Below the pieces are notes generated by a model, which did no database searches, had not been told where the DNA came from, and was given only the letters and a program-made list of their open reading frames with translations. Below are positions 1-11,060 of a DNA stretch of 64,000 nt, piece by piece. Position numbers and translations under genes: made by a program. Position 1 is the first letter of the stretch. Each line of letters starts with the position of its first letter. The stretch spans positions 1 to 64,000 of the forward strand of contig QLIY01000607.1 of assembly GCA_003260075.1 (NCBI GenBank). Direction: 5' to 3'. The DNA is from Phallusia mammillata (taxonomy: Eukaryota > Chordata > Ascidiacea > Phlebobranchia > Ascidiidae).

Positions 1-79
1 CAGTACGCTAGGCCTACTGAAGACGTTGTACTGAATCAGCCGGTCATATGGCAAGGCATAGACTGGAAGAATCTAGCAT

Positions 80-100
80 GCGGTGGGATTCAAACCCACG
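80..100 (-). repeat. tRNA-derived SINE fragment (box B-like)
   Basis: The minus strand reads a box B-like GGGTTTGAATCCCAC within the UBE2O intron. Similar short tRNA-like pieces occur at 14189-14205, 27393-27445, 33008-33084, 39583-39640, 42832-42890 and 62031-62050. No full cloverleaf is present here. Ascidian genomes carry tRNA-related SINEs such as Cics-1 (family knowledge); assignment to that family is an inference. Confidence 0.4.
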
Positions 101-189
101 AAAAGTACCATATTGTGTTTACATTCAGACGTAGCATTTAAAAAGCAGAAATTTAGCCTAAATGTTTTCACCGCTTAACATGGACTTAC

Positions 190-3100
190 GTGTGGATGGA
201 CATCTGTAATTGAACCGTCGCACCATTTAACGTGGAGTTTTCCATCTGGTGTAACACGTAGTAATTCTCCTATCGCTGCATCCCCGCTCGTGTGTTCAGC
301 TTCAGACGGACTCGAAAGTCGAACCAGAATATCCGAGATACGAAAGTTAAAATCGGGATGGTCTGATACTTCGTACACACTCATCTATGTGAGATATCGG
401 ACGTCATTAGGTTGGTGTAATGTGACGTCACTGAATTGGGTTTGTGTGAAGTCACTGAATTGGATTTTTGTGACGTCATTGAGTTGGATTTGTGTGACGT
501 CATTGAGTTGACTGTGCATGACGTCATTAAATTAGTTTTGTTTGGCGTCATAGAGTTGACCTTAAGCGACTTTATTTGGTTGGTTTTACGTGACGTCATG
601 TCAATGAGGTATGTGGTGACGTAATTAAGTTTGGTTTGTGCAACCTTGTGTGTGATGTCATTAAGATAGTTTGTGTAAGGTCATTGTGACGACATATTTA
701 TAGTGGTTTAAGTACTTTGTATAACGACGTCATCACAAGTATGTGACATTGAAAACAAAAGTTCAATTAACAAAATTCAACACACCTCTTCTTTTTCAAG
801 CGCCATCACTTTGTTACTGTTTGGATCTAGACGAAACCACTGAACATTTGCCATTCTGTTGCTGCTGTCAGCTTTCAGTATTACTCCATATCTGTACATG
901 TCTGTACCCACTGTAAAAGTTTACAATAAAAAGTTAAAAATATACAGGCGTTTCAAACACAGGAATAGCGAAAAATATCTTGTAATCCCTGCAATGCAGC
1001 AAGTTTGTCCAGTTTTAAAGACTAACCACAATTGTATAACAGAGTCGATTTTTTTAGACTTATTGATAGCATAATTTAAAAAAATATTTCTGCACAACAA
1101 TAATAAAATCGATGAAAACTTACTTCTTTCGTCACACACAAAATCACCAGGACAAAAATCATTCTGATCAATGTGATGAGCTTGGGATATTTCCTTGGAT
1201 GGGAGGGATTTAGTAACAGTTCCATCTTGCCATTCTACCTCCATCTCTGTGCTTGTGGAGCAAATGTCTACAGTGACACTGTCGAAAACAGGTTGAAAGT
1301 GAAAGATCAACGCAAAATAAGAAACTAAGAGACAGAGTTGTAAGCCGGGCCTGGCTTTTTGGGCCGAGTTAGGGCTTGAGTTTCGACAAAACGGGCTTGA
1401 TATGGGGCTCATATTTTTTGCCGCTGTTTCTCAAATTATTAGGCCTAATTCAGGCTTTGCTTTTTTAATAAACAAGGGGTTTTGACCCAATTTGAAACCT
1501 GCTTATAACTCTAGTTTAAGATATGGATATTTACACTAGTGGTCTTTTATTACGGTTTTAACATAATAAGAAACTTTTCACAATTTGTGGACTAAAGACA
1601 CAAACAGTTGTTTAAACAAGTAAACTATAATGTAATGGATAAGATATCAAATCCTAAAACAGAAGATGACTGTATAGATGTTAATATTGAAAAACACTAA
1701 ATACAACTATCTAATAATTGCATTCCGGCTACTGATATTTCGACGTCCTATGAAGGTTGCCTTAATCAAGGCGAATAACGCTTAAATCTCGACGCATATT
1801 ACAAAGGGTTGAAACAATGTCCTTTACCTCAGTGTTCACCCAACTTTAAGTTCAAGGGGGGGGGGAGTCACTGAATTGGATTTTTGTGACGTCATTGAGT
1901 TGGATTTGTGTGACGTCATTGAGTTGACTGTGCATGACGTCATTAAATTAGTTTTGTTTGGCGTCATAGAGTTGACCTTAAGCGACTTTATTTGGTTGGT
2001 TTTACGTGACGTCATGTCAATGAGGTATGTGGTGACGTAATTAAGTTTGGTTTGTGCAACCTTGTGTGTGATGTCATTAAGATAGTTTGTGTAAGGTCAT
2101 TGTGACGACATATTTATAGTGGTTTAAGTACTTTGTATAACGACGTCATCACAAGTATGTGACATTGAAAACAAAAGTTCAATTAACAAAATTCAACAGG
2201 GGGGGGGGCGTCACTGAATTGGATTTGTGTGACGTCATTGAGTTGACTTTGCATGACGTCATTTAATTAGTTTTTGAAAACAAAAGTTCAATTAACAAAA
2301 TTCAACACACCTCTTCTTTTTCAAGCGCCATCACTTTATTATTGTTTGGATGGAGACGAAACCACTGAACATTCGCCATTCTGTTGCTGCTGTCAGCTTT
2401 CAGTATTACTCCATATCTGTACGGGGGGGGGGGTTACTGTTTGGATCTAGACGAAACCACTGAACATTTGCCATTCTGTTGCTGCTGTCAGCTTTCAGTA
2501 TTACTCCATATCTGTACATGTCTGTACCCACTGTAAAAGTTTACAATAAAAAGTTAAAAATATACAGGCGTTTCAAACACAGGAATAGCGAAAAATATCT
2601 TGTAATCCCTGCAATGCAGCAAGTTTGTCCAGTTTTAAAGACTAACCACAATTGTATAACAGAGTCGATTTTTTTAGACTTATTGATAGCATAATTTAAA
2701 AAAATATTTCTGCACAACAATAATAAAATCGATGAAAACTTACTTCTTTCGTCACACACAAAATCACCAGGACAAAAATCATTCTGATCAATGTGATGAG
2801 CTTGGGATATTTCCTTGGATGGGAGGGATTTAGTAACAGTTCCATCTTGCCATTCCACCTCCATCTCTGTGCTTGTGGAGCAAATGTCCACAGTGACACT
2901 GTCGAAAACAGGTTGAAAGTGAAAGATCAACGCAAAATAAGAAACTAAGAGACAGAGTTGTAAGCCGGGCCTGGCTTTTTGGGCCGAGTTAGGGCTTGAG
3001 TTTCGACAAAACGGGCTTGATATGGGGCTCATATTTTTTGCCGATGTTTCTCAAATTATTAGGCCTAATTCAGGCTTTGCTTTTTTAATAAACAAGGGGT

Positions 3101-3784
3101 TTTGACCCAATTTGAAACCTGCTTATAACTCTAGTTTAAGATATGGATATTTACACTAGTGGTCTTTTATTACGGTTTTAACATAATAAGAAACTTTTCA
3201 CAATTTGTGGACTAAAGACACAAACAGTTGTTTAAACAAGTAAACTATAATGTAATGGATAAGATATCAAATCCTAAAACAGAAGATGACTGTATAGATG
3301 TTAATATTGAAAAACACTAAATACAACTATCTAATAATTGCATTCCGGCTACTGATATTTCGACGTCCTATGAAGGTTGCCTTAATCAAGGCGAATAACG
3401 CCCAAATCTCAACGCATATTACAAAGAGTTGAAACAATGTCCTTTACCTCAGTGTTCACCCAACTTTAAGTTCAAGGGGGGGGGGAACCTGCTTATAACT
3501 CTAGTTTAAGATGGTGATATTTAAACTAGTGGTCTTTTATTACGGTTTTAACACAATAAGAAACTTTTCACAATTTGTGGACTAAAGACACAAACAGTTG
3601 TTGGGGGGGGGGTCGAACAAACTTACTACTGGCCCACGTGATATTCGACTTTATGTCCCACTTGTCTCGTGGATGAAGTGCTCGTGAGGCAATGCGGGTG
3701 AAAAGCTGTGAGCGCCTCTAGTGGCGTACAATCACGAAAAGCTTGTCGCAATGCATAGGCTGGATTCGAAAAAGTCAACTTCAA
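190..3784 (-). CDS. UBE2O: UBE2O exons 16-19, second conserved region (CR2)
   Basis: Exons 3627-3784, 1124-1278, 786-910 and 190-384. The joined protein reads RQVGHKVEYHVGQ, then VTVDICSTSTEMEVEWQDG, FCPGDFVCDER, MYRYGVILKADSSNRMANVQ and EMSVYEVSDHPDFNFRISDI, closely following CR2 of vertebrate UBE2O. Exon 17 also occurs at 2744-2898 (offset 1620, nearly identical), and exon 18 occurs in part at 2312-2422 and 2435-2530. G10 joins separate the copies, so they are allelic contig overlaps, not extra exons. Exon 19 ends at a strong GTAAGT donor; the next exon is outside the window. Confidence 0.88.
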
Positions 3785-6700
3785 CTAAAAACACCAAACA
3801 AAAAGTCCTTTAGTTTTAGTTATGATGGACATAAATTTAAAACTGGGTCAGCCCTGAAGCAGCCATGCAGACCAGCGATCACAGAACACTGGCATAGAAA
3901 TCACAAAAGGGCCTGGTGTACTATGATTCTTTGGTTTTAAGTTTGCCTAGAAACTATACATCTAGTGTTGGGGGGGGGGTAACTGGGTCAGCCGTGAAGC
4001 AGCCATGCAGACCAGCGATCACAGAACACTGGTATAGAAATCACAAAAGGGCCTGGTGTAGTATGATTCTTTGGTTTTAAGTTTGCCTAGAAACTATACA
4101 TCTAGTGTTCCCAATGCTCTTTTATTTGAAAATTTTACAAGCTCACAACATGCTATTTTGGGTTGATGGCTTATAACAGTGGTTCTCAAACTTATTTTTG
4201 TTGCGACGCCTCTGGAAAAGTTTTCTGGACTTGTGACGCACCAGCAAATAAATGTTAATGAGGAAACTTATCAATAAACAGTTAATTTAAATCTATTAAA
4301 CAGCACTTAGAGAACAATTTTAGCCTAACTGTTTTTCGACAAAGTTATAAAACTGCACTCAACACTTTCAGTGCACCCGGCAATCACGTGCGGGCTTTTG
4401 TTAATTGTTTCAATTATTGCGCACAATTGCATTGTCTTGTCTGCTGCAAGGTCTCAACAGCATCAATAACGAATTACAATGAAAGTAATGTTTCAACTTA
4501 CGCACAATATAAACTGATGCACAAAAATTTACTGCTGCAACTCATGCACAATAATCACTTAAAACTTTAGCTAACAATTATACGTTATAACTACCTCAAG
4601 CCTTTGCTAGAAAAGTCGCCTTTGTTACATTGTTATGAAACAAGACTCCGTTCACATAATCAAGTTTAATGCCCGCCAAGCGTCGCCCCAGACACGCGCC
4701 TGTCACGCACTTGCTGCTTGTACTGTTTGGTCTCGACGTACATTAACGGACAGCCGCATTTTTGATCAAAACTTTTGAGGTAAATTTACGTCAATCATCA
4801 CTCTGCGCAAAAAGTATTTGGACGTAGATATACGTTAACCGCACTGAAACCTCATTTTTATGAGATAAACTGAGTTCAGCCACGAAACGGAAATATTCTG
4901 CGACGCCCTTGGAAAATTGAAACGACGCACCAGGGCGTCGCGACGCACAGTTTGAGAACCACTGGCTTATAACATAATGACTATCGGAATTAGCATGTAC
5001 AAGTTTCGAATAGACCTTCACTATCAAGTACAAAATGCAACAAATAAAACGAAAATGATTTCACCTTAGCAAGCTGTTCAGGACTGAGCTTGAATTGCTT
5101 AAGGAATGGTTCAGTATCTTTGCGTGAAATCCACACTCTGAAAATACAAAATACAGTGTCTAGTTTGCAGTTGTAAAATACTTCACTTATTGCACTGTAA
5201 AACCTTTTTTTTAAATATTGTTTACCTCAAAAAGTTGATAATGTCAGTTAAGTCATCATCAGCAGTTTCCACATTTTTTGCTATTGTTGCTTCATTCTGA
5301 ATGAAAACATTTACTAAGCAAATTATGCAACACCTTATGGGTTGATAAAAACATAAGTGCCATTAAGATTGTGTATAGCAAAGTTTTTGCACCAACTATA
5401 ATCACTATGATTACAAACAATTGAAAAATATCTATTTACTACTTTTGCAAGATTAGCTGTAATGGATTTAGCCATGCTACCAGTTGATTTAAAGAAAACA
5501 CATGATGAAACTACAAGAAAGGCTAGTACAGCACATATTGCTATAACAGTACCTTGAGTTAATTGACTACATCTATTAAAGCAATTGAAAAAATCTTAGC
5601 AAAATTAACCCCATAATTTATGTTAGTGATTTATACTTGTCGTACAATTTGTTCCTCGCTTTCATTTGTGTTCAAAACCACTGGAATATCTTCTGTAACT
5701 TCTGTGGTTGAAACACTACAAACATATAATCCTTTAATTGCCACTTGTACCAGCTTAAAAAACCTTTACAAACAACATTTCCAGATAAACATTTAATTAC
5801 CAAGCACCACACAAAGCTTTTTTTTCATAACTTAGTTTTGCTTTTTGTTTGAAAAACATCATTTTGTCCTGTACCTTGGGTCACTGTTCCTTCTCGATGT
5901 TTGTTGTGGCAGCCCTGTATCGCCACCTACTGACATGTTATCCTCTTCCTCTTCAGTTTGACTTCCTTGCTCCGAGGCTTGAGATGAATCATCTGCTATG
6001 GAAAAAATCGAAAAAACAAACAATGACCTTAATTTTGGTGATAAACTCTGACTCAAATGTTTCAATTTATTGAGCATTAAGATAAAATTGTTCATCCAAA
6101 TTAGGGCCCAACACAACTGGTAAAATGGAAAATTACCTTTAAAAGTTCACAAAGAACCGTATTATTACCGTTTAATTTTTTGGGATTCTTTGATGAGCGC
6201 TCACTATTTTTTGCATTGGACATCCTTTTCCTGAAAACACAAAATTGATTTTTGATACACATTTGTCATTCAACAAAAAAACTAAATGGCTTTCACTTTA
6301 ATAATTTACAAAAAGTCTTTTGTTTCCTGCTTTATGCAGCCTGATTGTTTTCACAGGCAGAAACACATGGGTCCTCAAAACATGCAAACTTCTACATTGA
6401 CCCACCAAAATGCCATACAGTAAACCTGAGGTAATCTGGACCGGTTTGGACTCAAAAAATTGCCCAGATTAGGCAAATATCCGAATTAACTGATGTCGAT
6501 TAGTTTCAACCACATTACAAATCTTATTTACCTAAATTTTACCAGAATTGGGCAAATATCCGGATTAACCGAACACGGTTTAATCAAGGTTTATTGTAAA
6601 CCAACTATCACAGGGCCTATTCAAAAACGTTTTTAAATCACCGATTTGCTCTTCTTGATGCAACATTTCTTCGTGTCCTCTTCTTCTGATGACCTTTGAC

Positions 6701-9700
6701 CTGTTGTGAAAGTTGTACGACATCTTCCGTTGTTAACTTATATTGGTATCTCTCCCCGATGTGAACATTTCCAGTCCAAAAATGCATTAAGCGGTTCACT
6801 CTTCAAACAAAAAAAATGTATACATTTTACACACCTAAATACACATCAGCTGCAGACAGTGCACACTGTTTCGACCTATAAGCGCTGATCAGTGGAGCAA
6901 CTCGGTGTTTTTATGTAAATACACTTACATATGTTATAAAATAAAAGCTGGTTTTATGATAAACTGATCTTTTCTACAATATTAAACTAAATTGGTGCGT
7001 TTTTTATTTGGTGCTTTTAATTGGTGCTTATCAATTGGAATGGCTGAATCATCCAGCGTAAACACATGGTCGTTTCATTGGTGAATAATATGATTTATCA
7101 TTAGATGGGTTTGTAAACTTACTGAGATGTAATCTCCAAAAACTCACAAAAAATAAAATGAAAGCTAAAAAAACAAAAGAGGACATTAATGTTGCAAAAA
7201 AGACTAAAAATTGTTTTGCTATTGTTGGAAGAAAATGTGAGAGTATTGTTCAACCATGATAGTTGTAATAAAATGAACTAACTTTTTCAACAATTTTCCT
7301 GCAATGACTGTGGGTGGTGTCAGACCTTCGATAAACTTTAAGTTCAGTTCCATGGCATCCCAATCCATCGTGAGGTCAACATCTAAATCTGCCAAAAAAA
7401 TGGAAAATTTAACTTCCCCAGCAGAGCAAAACCTATAAAATTCTATACATGACTCTAAATCCAAGTGCTACAACACAAAACTGTGCAGAGCATTGTTTTC
7501 TGCACCTTTTTAAATCTTAGCATGGTTTGTTACTGGGCTTCGAGCTTTAAAAATGAAAACAGAAAATTAACAACAACCACAATAAAACATGAAAACTAAA
7601 GTATAAAGTAGTACAAACGTATTTTGGGTTCTTTGAATGTTTATACTGCCACTGAACCTAAATTGTGTCAAAATGCAGCTCATTCAGCAATCCCACCTTT
7701 AAAGTTAATTTTGATATCAGCGGGATCATCACTGTTAGTTCCTTGGTCTTTTTGTTTTGTGACTCCACTTTTGTTGGTGGCAGACTCGAAGCTTTTCACT
7801 TCTGAGAATGACCTTTGGCCCCACATGACCTTCAACCCATAAAGAGTGACCTGAGAATAAAAAAGGCTTAGTTTACATGTCAGTATCAAAAGTATGATAA
7901 AATTTATGTTCATTTGATTGTTACACTAGACCAGGGGTCACCAAACTTTTTTCAATGCAGGCCGGATAAGTCTAACAATGATTTGTGTGGGCCGCATAGT
8001 TTACATGCCCTAGCGCCGTCTTTCCAAACTTAACCAGCGAGGCAATTTTTATAGGGGCACTAAGATAGTTTGGTGACCCTGCACCAGAAGACAAACAAAT
8101 TTAAACATGGTGGATAATGTAAAATAAGAACTGTTTTAATATTGAAGAAGAGTGCGTGTACATAAATTTCATGATGCTATTTTTTGATTAGCTGATTTAG
8201 TTCATTACCCAAGATGCTCAAAAGCACAAGTTTTAGGAGGTGTAAATTTTAACATGCTATACCATGTTTAACTATTTGCTTGCATTAAAAATCTTTCTTT
8301 GATTAAACAATTATTGTTTTTTCCAGAACAATAAATAAACCCTATATAATATATGGAAATGCATGTGACAAGCAACACAGGTGCATAGATTTTTTTCAAC
8401 AGCAACTAAACACAATTCATGCAAGACACTTTAACCTTTAAATGTCTCTCCACATCAATATTAACGAAAACTTCCAACCTGTTCCACAATAACTTTGTAT
8501 CTTGATTTTGGTTTAAACTGTACAGTTTTCTGTTCATCCATCCATATTATGTCTTTAAAAGCTTTTGTTGGGCCACTAAGCACCTGGCCAGGATAATATC
8601 CACAATCATCATCAAAAAATGAGCCCTAAACCAAAGCATTGTAAACACATGTTAGTTACAGTATTTGTCATGTACTATACCTGCAATATCTCAACAAAAA
8701 ATATTGTTTTCAAAAAAAAAATGGATTATCATAAAACAGCCAATAACATTTTTAATCGATTTTAACCTGTGTGTTAAAAATGTAAAGTTGTGTTGTGGCA
8801 AACAGCCTAATTGCACAAACAAATAAAGGAATGGTTTTCAACTGAGAAAAATACAAGCAATGCTAAATGATTTTTTGCTCCTAATATATAATAAGACAGC
8901 AATGACATTGCCATGACAACTATTCCAGACGTTTCCACCAAACTGTTGTGACTTACTTCATCGGTGACATGAGGAAATTGATCTTCCAATAACTCACATC
9001 CTTTTGAGTCCAGGGGAATTTGCCCTCTGTTAAATCAATTGAACAGATAAACAGCACTGAATACAAGTAATTTGGATAAAGTTGGGTGTGTTTGAAGTGT
9101 TAAGAACTGATAAGGGGTGACGAACAGTTTGCTAAAATTAGCCTAAATTTTTACGAAAACCTGGTAGACTTCAATTAGCCATATATGATGATATAAATCA
9201 TAATCGAAAACATCAAAGCGATTTTCTTTTTGAACATGTTAATCATACAAATTGGCACACATATTTAAACTAAAGAAATATAACAATTTCACTTACTTTG
9301 CACCATTAGGAAACACAAGCAACAAGCCAGAGTAGACTCTGACCACACGACCCAGCCATGGACCAAATGAAATGTTGTCACCAGGCATAAAAGGCTGTAA
9401 TTAAAACATGCATAAGCTACAGTTAGTGTTTTGTGACTTAAGCTTTTTTTAAGTTTCTGTTTACTTTATCATGTATATATTTGTACAGAGAAGTCTAGTT
9501 AATCACACTGAGGTTAATTCCATAGGAATTGTAAATGACAACATTTGTTATTTGTTGTCAAATCAAACAAGTAATAGCACATGTAAGTTGGCAAATTACT
9601 TATCCAATTTACTGAATTTGTATTTAGGCATATACCTGCATGCAGGGTTTTTTAAGGTTCGGTCCCCCAAAACACCTTAAAAAAACACTGCCTGCATGTA

Positions 9701-10801
9701 TGCATTTTGACAAAACCTTAAACAACAAACCATGACTATATGCTGTACAGTCAACACAATATGGCAGTGCGTTAAAACGAGAAATGTTTAGATATCTTTT
9801 TTTAACCTGAAGTGCTTTTTTACTTTGCACCAGAGAAGACTTGTATACAAGTTAGTATTTAATAAACCTAAATACATTTTACTCACATTAACAAAACGCA
9901 GTGTGTTTGCTGATATGTTGTTGATAGTTTTTGAAGTTCCAACCACCATAGCATTGCATTTGACATCAACTTGCACAACAGTTCCCAACTGAACATAAAC
10001 AGCATGTTAATAAAATGCCCAAAATAGTAAACTTGACAAAATAACAGAGTTTATTTAAAATAAGTCTTTACCTGTTTTCCATTCTTTTCCCTCACAACAT
10101 CACAGGGCAGAGCAGAGCGATCGACTAGCTGAAGCTGTAATTGAAACACCAAAAATACAATTTTAGACCAAAAACATTCATTAGTAGTTGCATTAATTAA
10201 CAGGAAACTTGACTATTATAACCCATGTTTTTGGTGTTTTTGCTATTTTACGAAACTGTTTAACAATGACAATGTGATGAAGTGACAATACAAACAAATT
10301 TGACTTGACTTGCAGAGACAATATTACAATGAAAAGGACAAATCCATAACCAAGCTTAACACTAGAAATCACAAATATTTCATGGTGTGTGAACTGTTGG
10401 GGGTTTGCAGAAGTTTACACAGATGTAGCATTATTTTTTGGCAGTTTTTTACTCAATAACTGGCAATGCAGAATACATAACCTAAGTATAAAAATGTGTG
10501 TACTTTTGATTCATGAACTTTTTCATGTTTTCCCTCAGGATACCATGAGAGTCGGACAAAACCTTTTACCAACTCATCACCATCATCAATATCATAATCA
10601 GAATCAAATTCATCACTTTCCATATCTAAACAAAGATTAACAAATTAGTTAGACATAGAGACAAAAATTTCATTTACAAAGTTTATTAGGTGTTATGTCA
10701 AAATAAAACTTGCCTGGCGTTTGGTCAACGATAGCATAGCGGATTTTTCCGTTTCTTGACTTGCCAACCACAAGATCTTCTGGGAAAAACTTGGGCTCCA
10801 T
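190..10801 (-). CDS. UBE2O: UBE2O-like E2/E3 hybrid ubiquitin ligase, 5' part (19 exons, 3' end off window)
   Basis: Large ubiquitin-conjugating enzyme that acts as combined E2 and E3 on unassembled or basic proteins in vertebrates (family knowledge). Nineteen exons were joined by splice sites and phase, giving 716 codons without a stop. The ATG is at 10799-10801, followed by FFPEDLVVGKSRNGKIRYA, an acidic stretch and then VRLSWYPEG, matching the N-terminal conserved region of vertebrate UBE2O. Later hallmarks are YYPGQVLSGP, EVEWQDGTV, FCPGDFV and SVYEVSDHPDFNFR, which align in order with the human protein as I remember it. The UBC catalytic domain would lie left of position 1, so this is a partial gene. 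Exon 1 ends in a GC donor. Exons 17 and 18 are present more than once because allelic contigs were not merged. The identity is firm; the exact limits of the low-complexity middle exons are less so. Confidence 0.92.
385..745. repeat. 24-bp minisatellite with TGACGTCA palindromes
   Basis: About ten diverging copies of a roughly 24-bp unit, clearest at 417-535 and decaying to about 735. Each unit centres on TGACGTCA or a one-base variant followed by a TTGARTTGG-like spacer. The array lies in the UBE2O intron between exons 18 and 19. TGACGTCA is the consensus CRE/ATF site, so the array is a dense set of potential bZIP sites; regulatory activity is not shown. Most of the array recurs at 1865-2198, and a short part at 2209-2270, as allelic contig copies. 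Confidence 0.75.
1855..3979. other. Mosaic of unmerged allelic contigs joined by G10 placeholders
   Basis: G runs at 1855-1864, 2199-2208, 2423-2433, 3476-3485, 3603-3612 and 3970-3979. Each is flanked by sequence already present nearby: 2434-3475 repeats 814-1854 with single-base changes, 1865-2198 repeats the minisatellite, 3486-3602 repeats part of 3118-3233, and 3980-4110 repeats 3840-3969. The pattern is contig end, placeholder, overlapping contig start. The real locus should contain one copy of each. Confidence 0.8.
4177..4964. mobile_element. Non-autonomous hAT element, 788 bp
   Basis: The left end CAGTGGTTCTCAAACT and the right end AGTTTGAGAACCACTG form a perfect 16-bp terminal inverted repeat. 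The element is flanked by a perfect 8-bp target duplication GCTTATAA (4169-4176 and 4965-4972). An 8-bp duplication with CAGTGGTTCT-type ends is diagnostic of the hAT superfamily. No transposase reading frame of useful length is present, so it is a MITE-like derivative. A GCGTCGCGACGC-rich subterminal motif is present. It sits in the UBE2O intron between exons 15 and 16. Confidence 0.93.
5065..7388 (-). CDS. UBE2O: UBE2O exons 9-15, linker with acidic and basic stretches
   Basis: Exons 7283-7388, 6642-6800, 6169-6230, 5875-5995, 5637-5715, 5226-5296 and 5065-5137. They encode VNRLMHFWTGNVHIGERYQY, then a Lys/Arg-rich stretch (HQKKRTRRNVASRRANRKR) and a Ser/Glu/Asp-rich segment (ADDSSQASEQGSQTEEEED). 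The same basic-plus-acidic low-complexity linker lies between CR1 and CR2 in vertebrate UBE2O. Sequence conservation is weak from 5065 to 5715, so these exons rest mainly on intact phase and splice sites. A possible 34-base exon near 5448-5481 was left out because the phase breaks. Confidence 0.75.
6416..6598. mobile_element. pogo/Tigger-like MITE remnant
   Basis: The ends read TACAGTAAACCTGAGG and, inverted, TACAATAAACCTTGAT, with TA at both limits. The interior repeats AATATCCGAATTAAC/ATCCGGATTAACCG motifs. The same family recurs at 59516-59920. Ends of the type ACAGTMAACCTCGRTTAATYCGG and TA target sites are typical of pogo/Tigger elements; the assignment rests on that resemblance. Confidence 0.55.
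7697..10801 (-). CDS. UBE2O: UBE2O exons 1-8, first conserved region (CR1)
   Basis: Exons, 5' to 3' on the minus strand: 10714-10801, 10504-10625, 10072-10134, 9887-9988, 9297-9394, 8957-9026, 8479-8625 and 7697-7850. Phases agree at every junction. Residues visible include WYPEG, VDRSALPCDVV, GTVVQVDVKC, PWLGRVVRVYSG, CELLEDQFPHVTDE, FFDDDCGYYPGQV and LYGLKVMWGQRSF. These beta-rich blocks correspond to the substrate-recognition region CR1 of vertebrate UBE2O. All introns are GT-AG except the first, which starts with GCAAGT at 10708-10713; a nearby GT would give an immediate stop, so the GC donor is required. Confidence 0.9.
7932..8081. mobile_element. Short hAT MITE, 150 bp
   Basis: The left end CAGGGGTCACCAAACT and the right end AGTTTGGTGACCCTG are inverted repeats with one gap. 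Flanking 8-mers CACTAGAC (7924-7931) and CACCAGAA (8082-8089) match at 6 of 8, as expected of an ageing target duplication. The interior holds the GGCCGCA and GGGGCAC motifs common in such MITEs. It lies in the UBE2O intron between exons 7 and 8. Confidence 0.7.
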
Positions 10802-11060
10802 ATTGCAACAGACAAAAAACTACACACGTTAATTCACACAGCCAATCAGAAGAATTATATTACAAAATAAATGCCAACAAAAAAGCTGTAATAAAGCTGG
10901 CAACAACAAAAATATAAGCAAACAATTATGAATATGAACAACCGGGTAAGGCGTTCGATATAACAAACATGCGTCGAGTCGACAGCGCGTGGTGGAGACG
11001 TAAAATTGTTTGCGGCATTTCCCCTCGTCACGCCGCGCGTATGTTTGTCAAAATATTACA
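10802..11060 (-). promoter_or_regulatory. UBE2O upstream, CpG-richer promoter-side region
   Basis: Directly upstream of the UBE2O ATG, 10940-11060 is locally CpG-rich (GCGTCGAGTCGACAGCGCG, CACGCCGCGCG) in an otherwise AT-rich window. No TATA box or clear initiator was found. The start site and 5' UTR limits cannot be set from sequence alone. Confidence 0.35.

Noticed and set aside
1737-1790. Hammerhead motif in ACTGATATTTCGACGTCCTA
   Set aside because: It has a stem-loop and fragments of the core, but CTGATGA and GAAA are not both present in the right order.
2744-2898. A second UBE2O exon 17, and extra exon 18 pieces, as real tandem exon duplication
   Set aside because: The copies are almost identical including introns, and are bounded by G10 joins; repeating them would duplicate a CR2 segment not duplicated in the family.
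5448-5481. A 34-base extra UBE2O exon (MAKSITANLAK)
   Set aside because: Joining it in phase after exon 13 gives a stop; exons 13 and 14 join cleanly without it.
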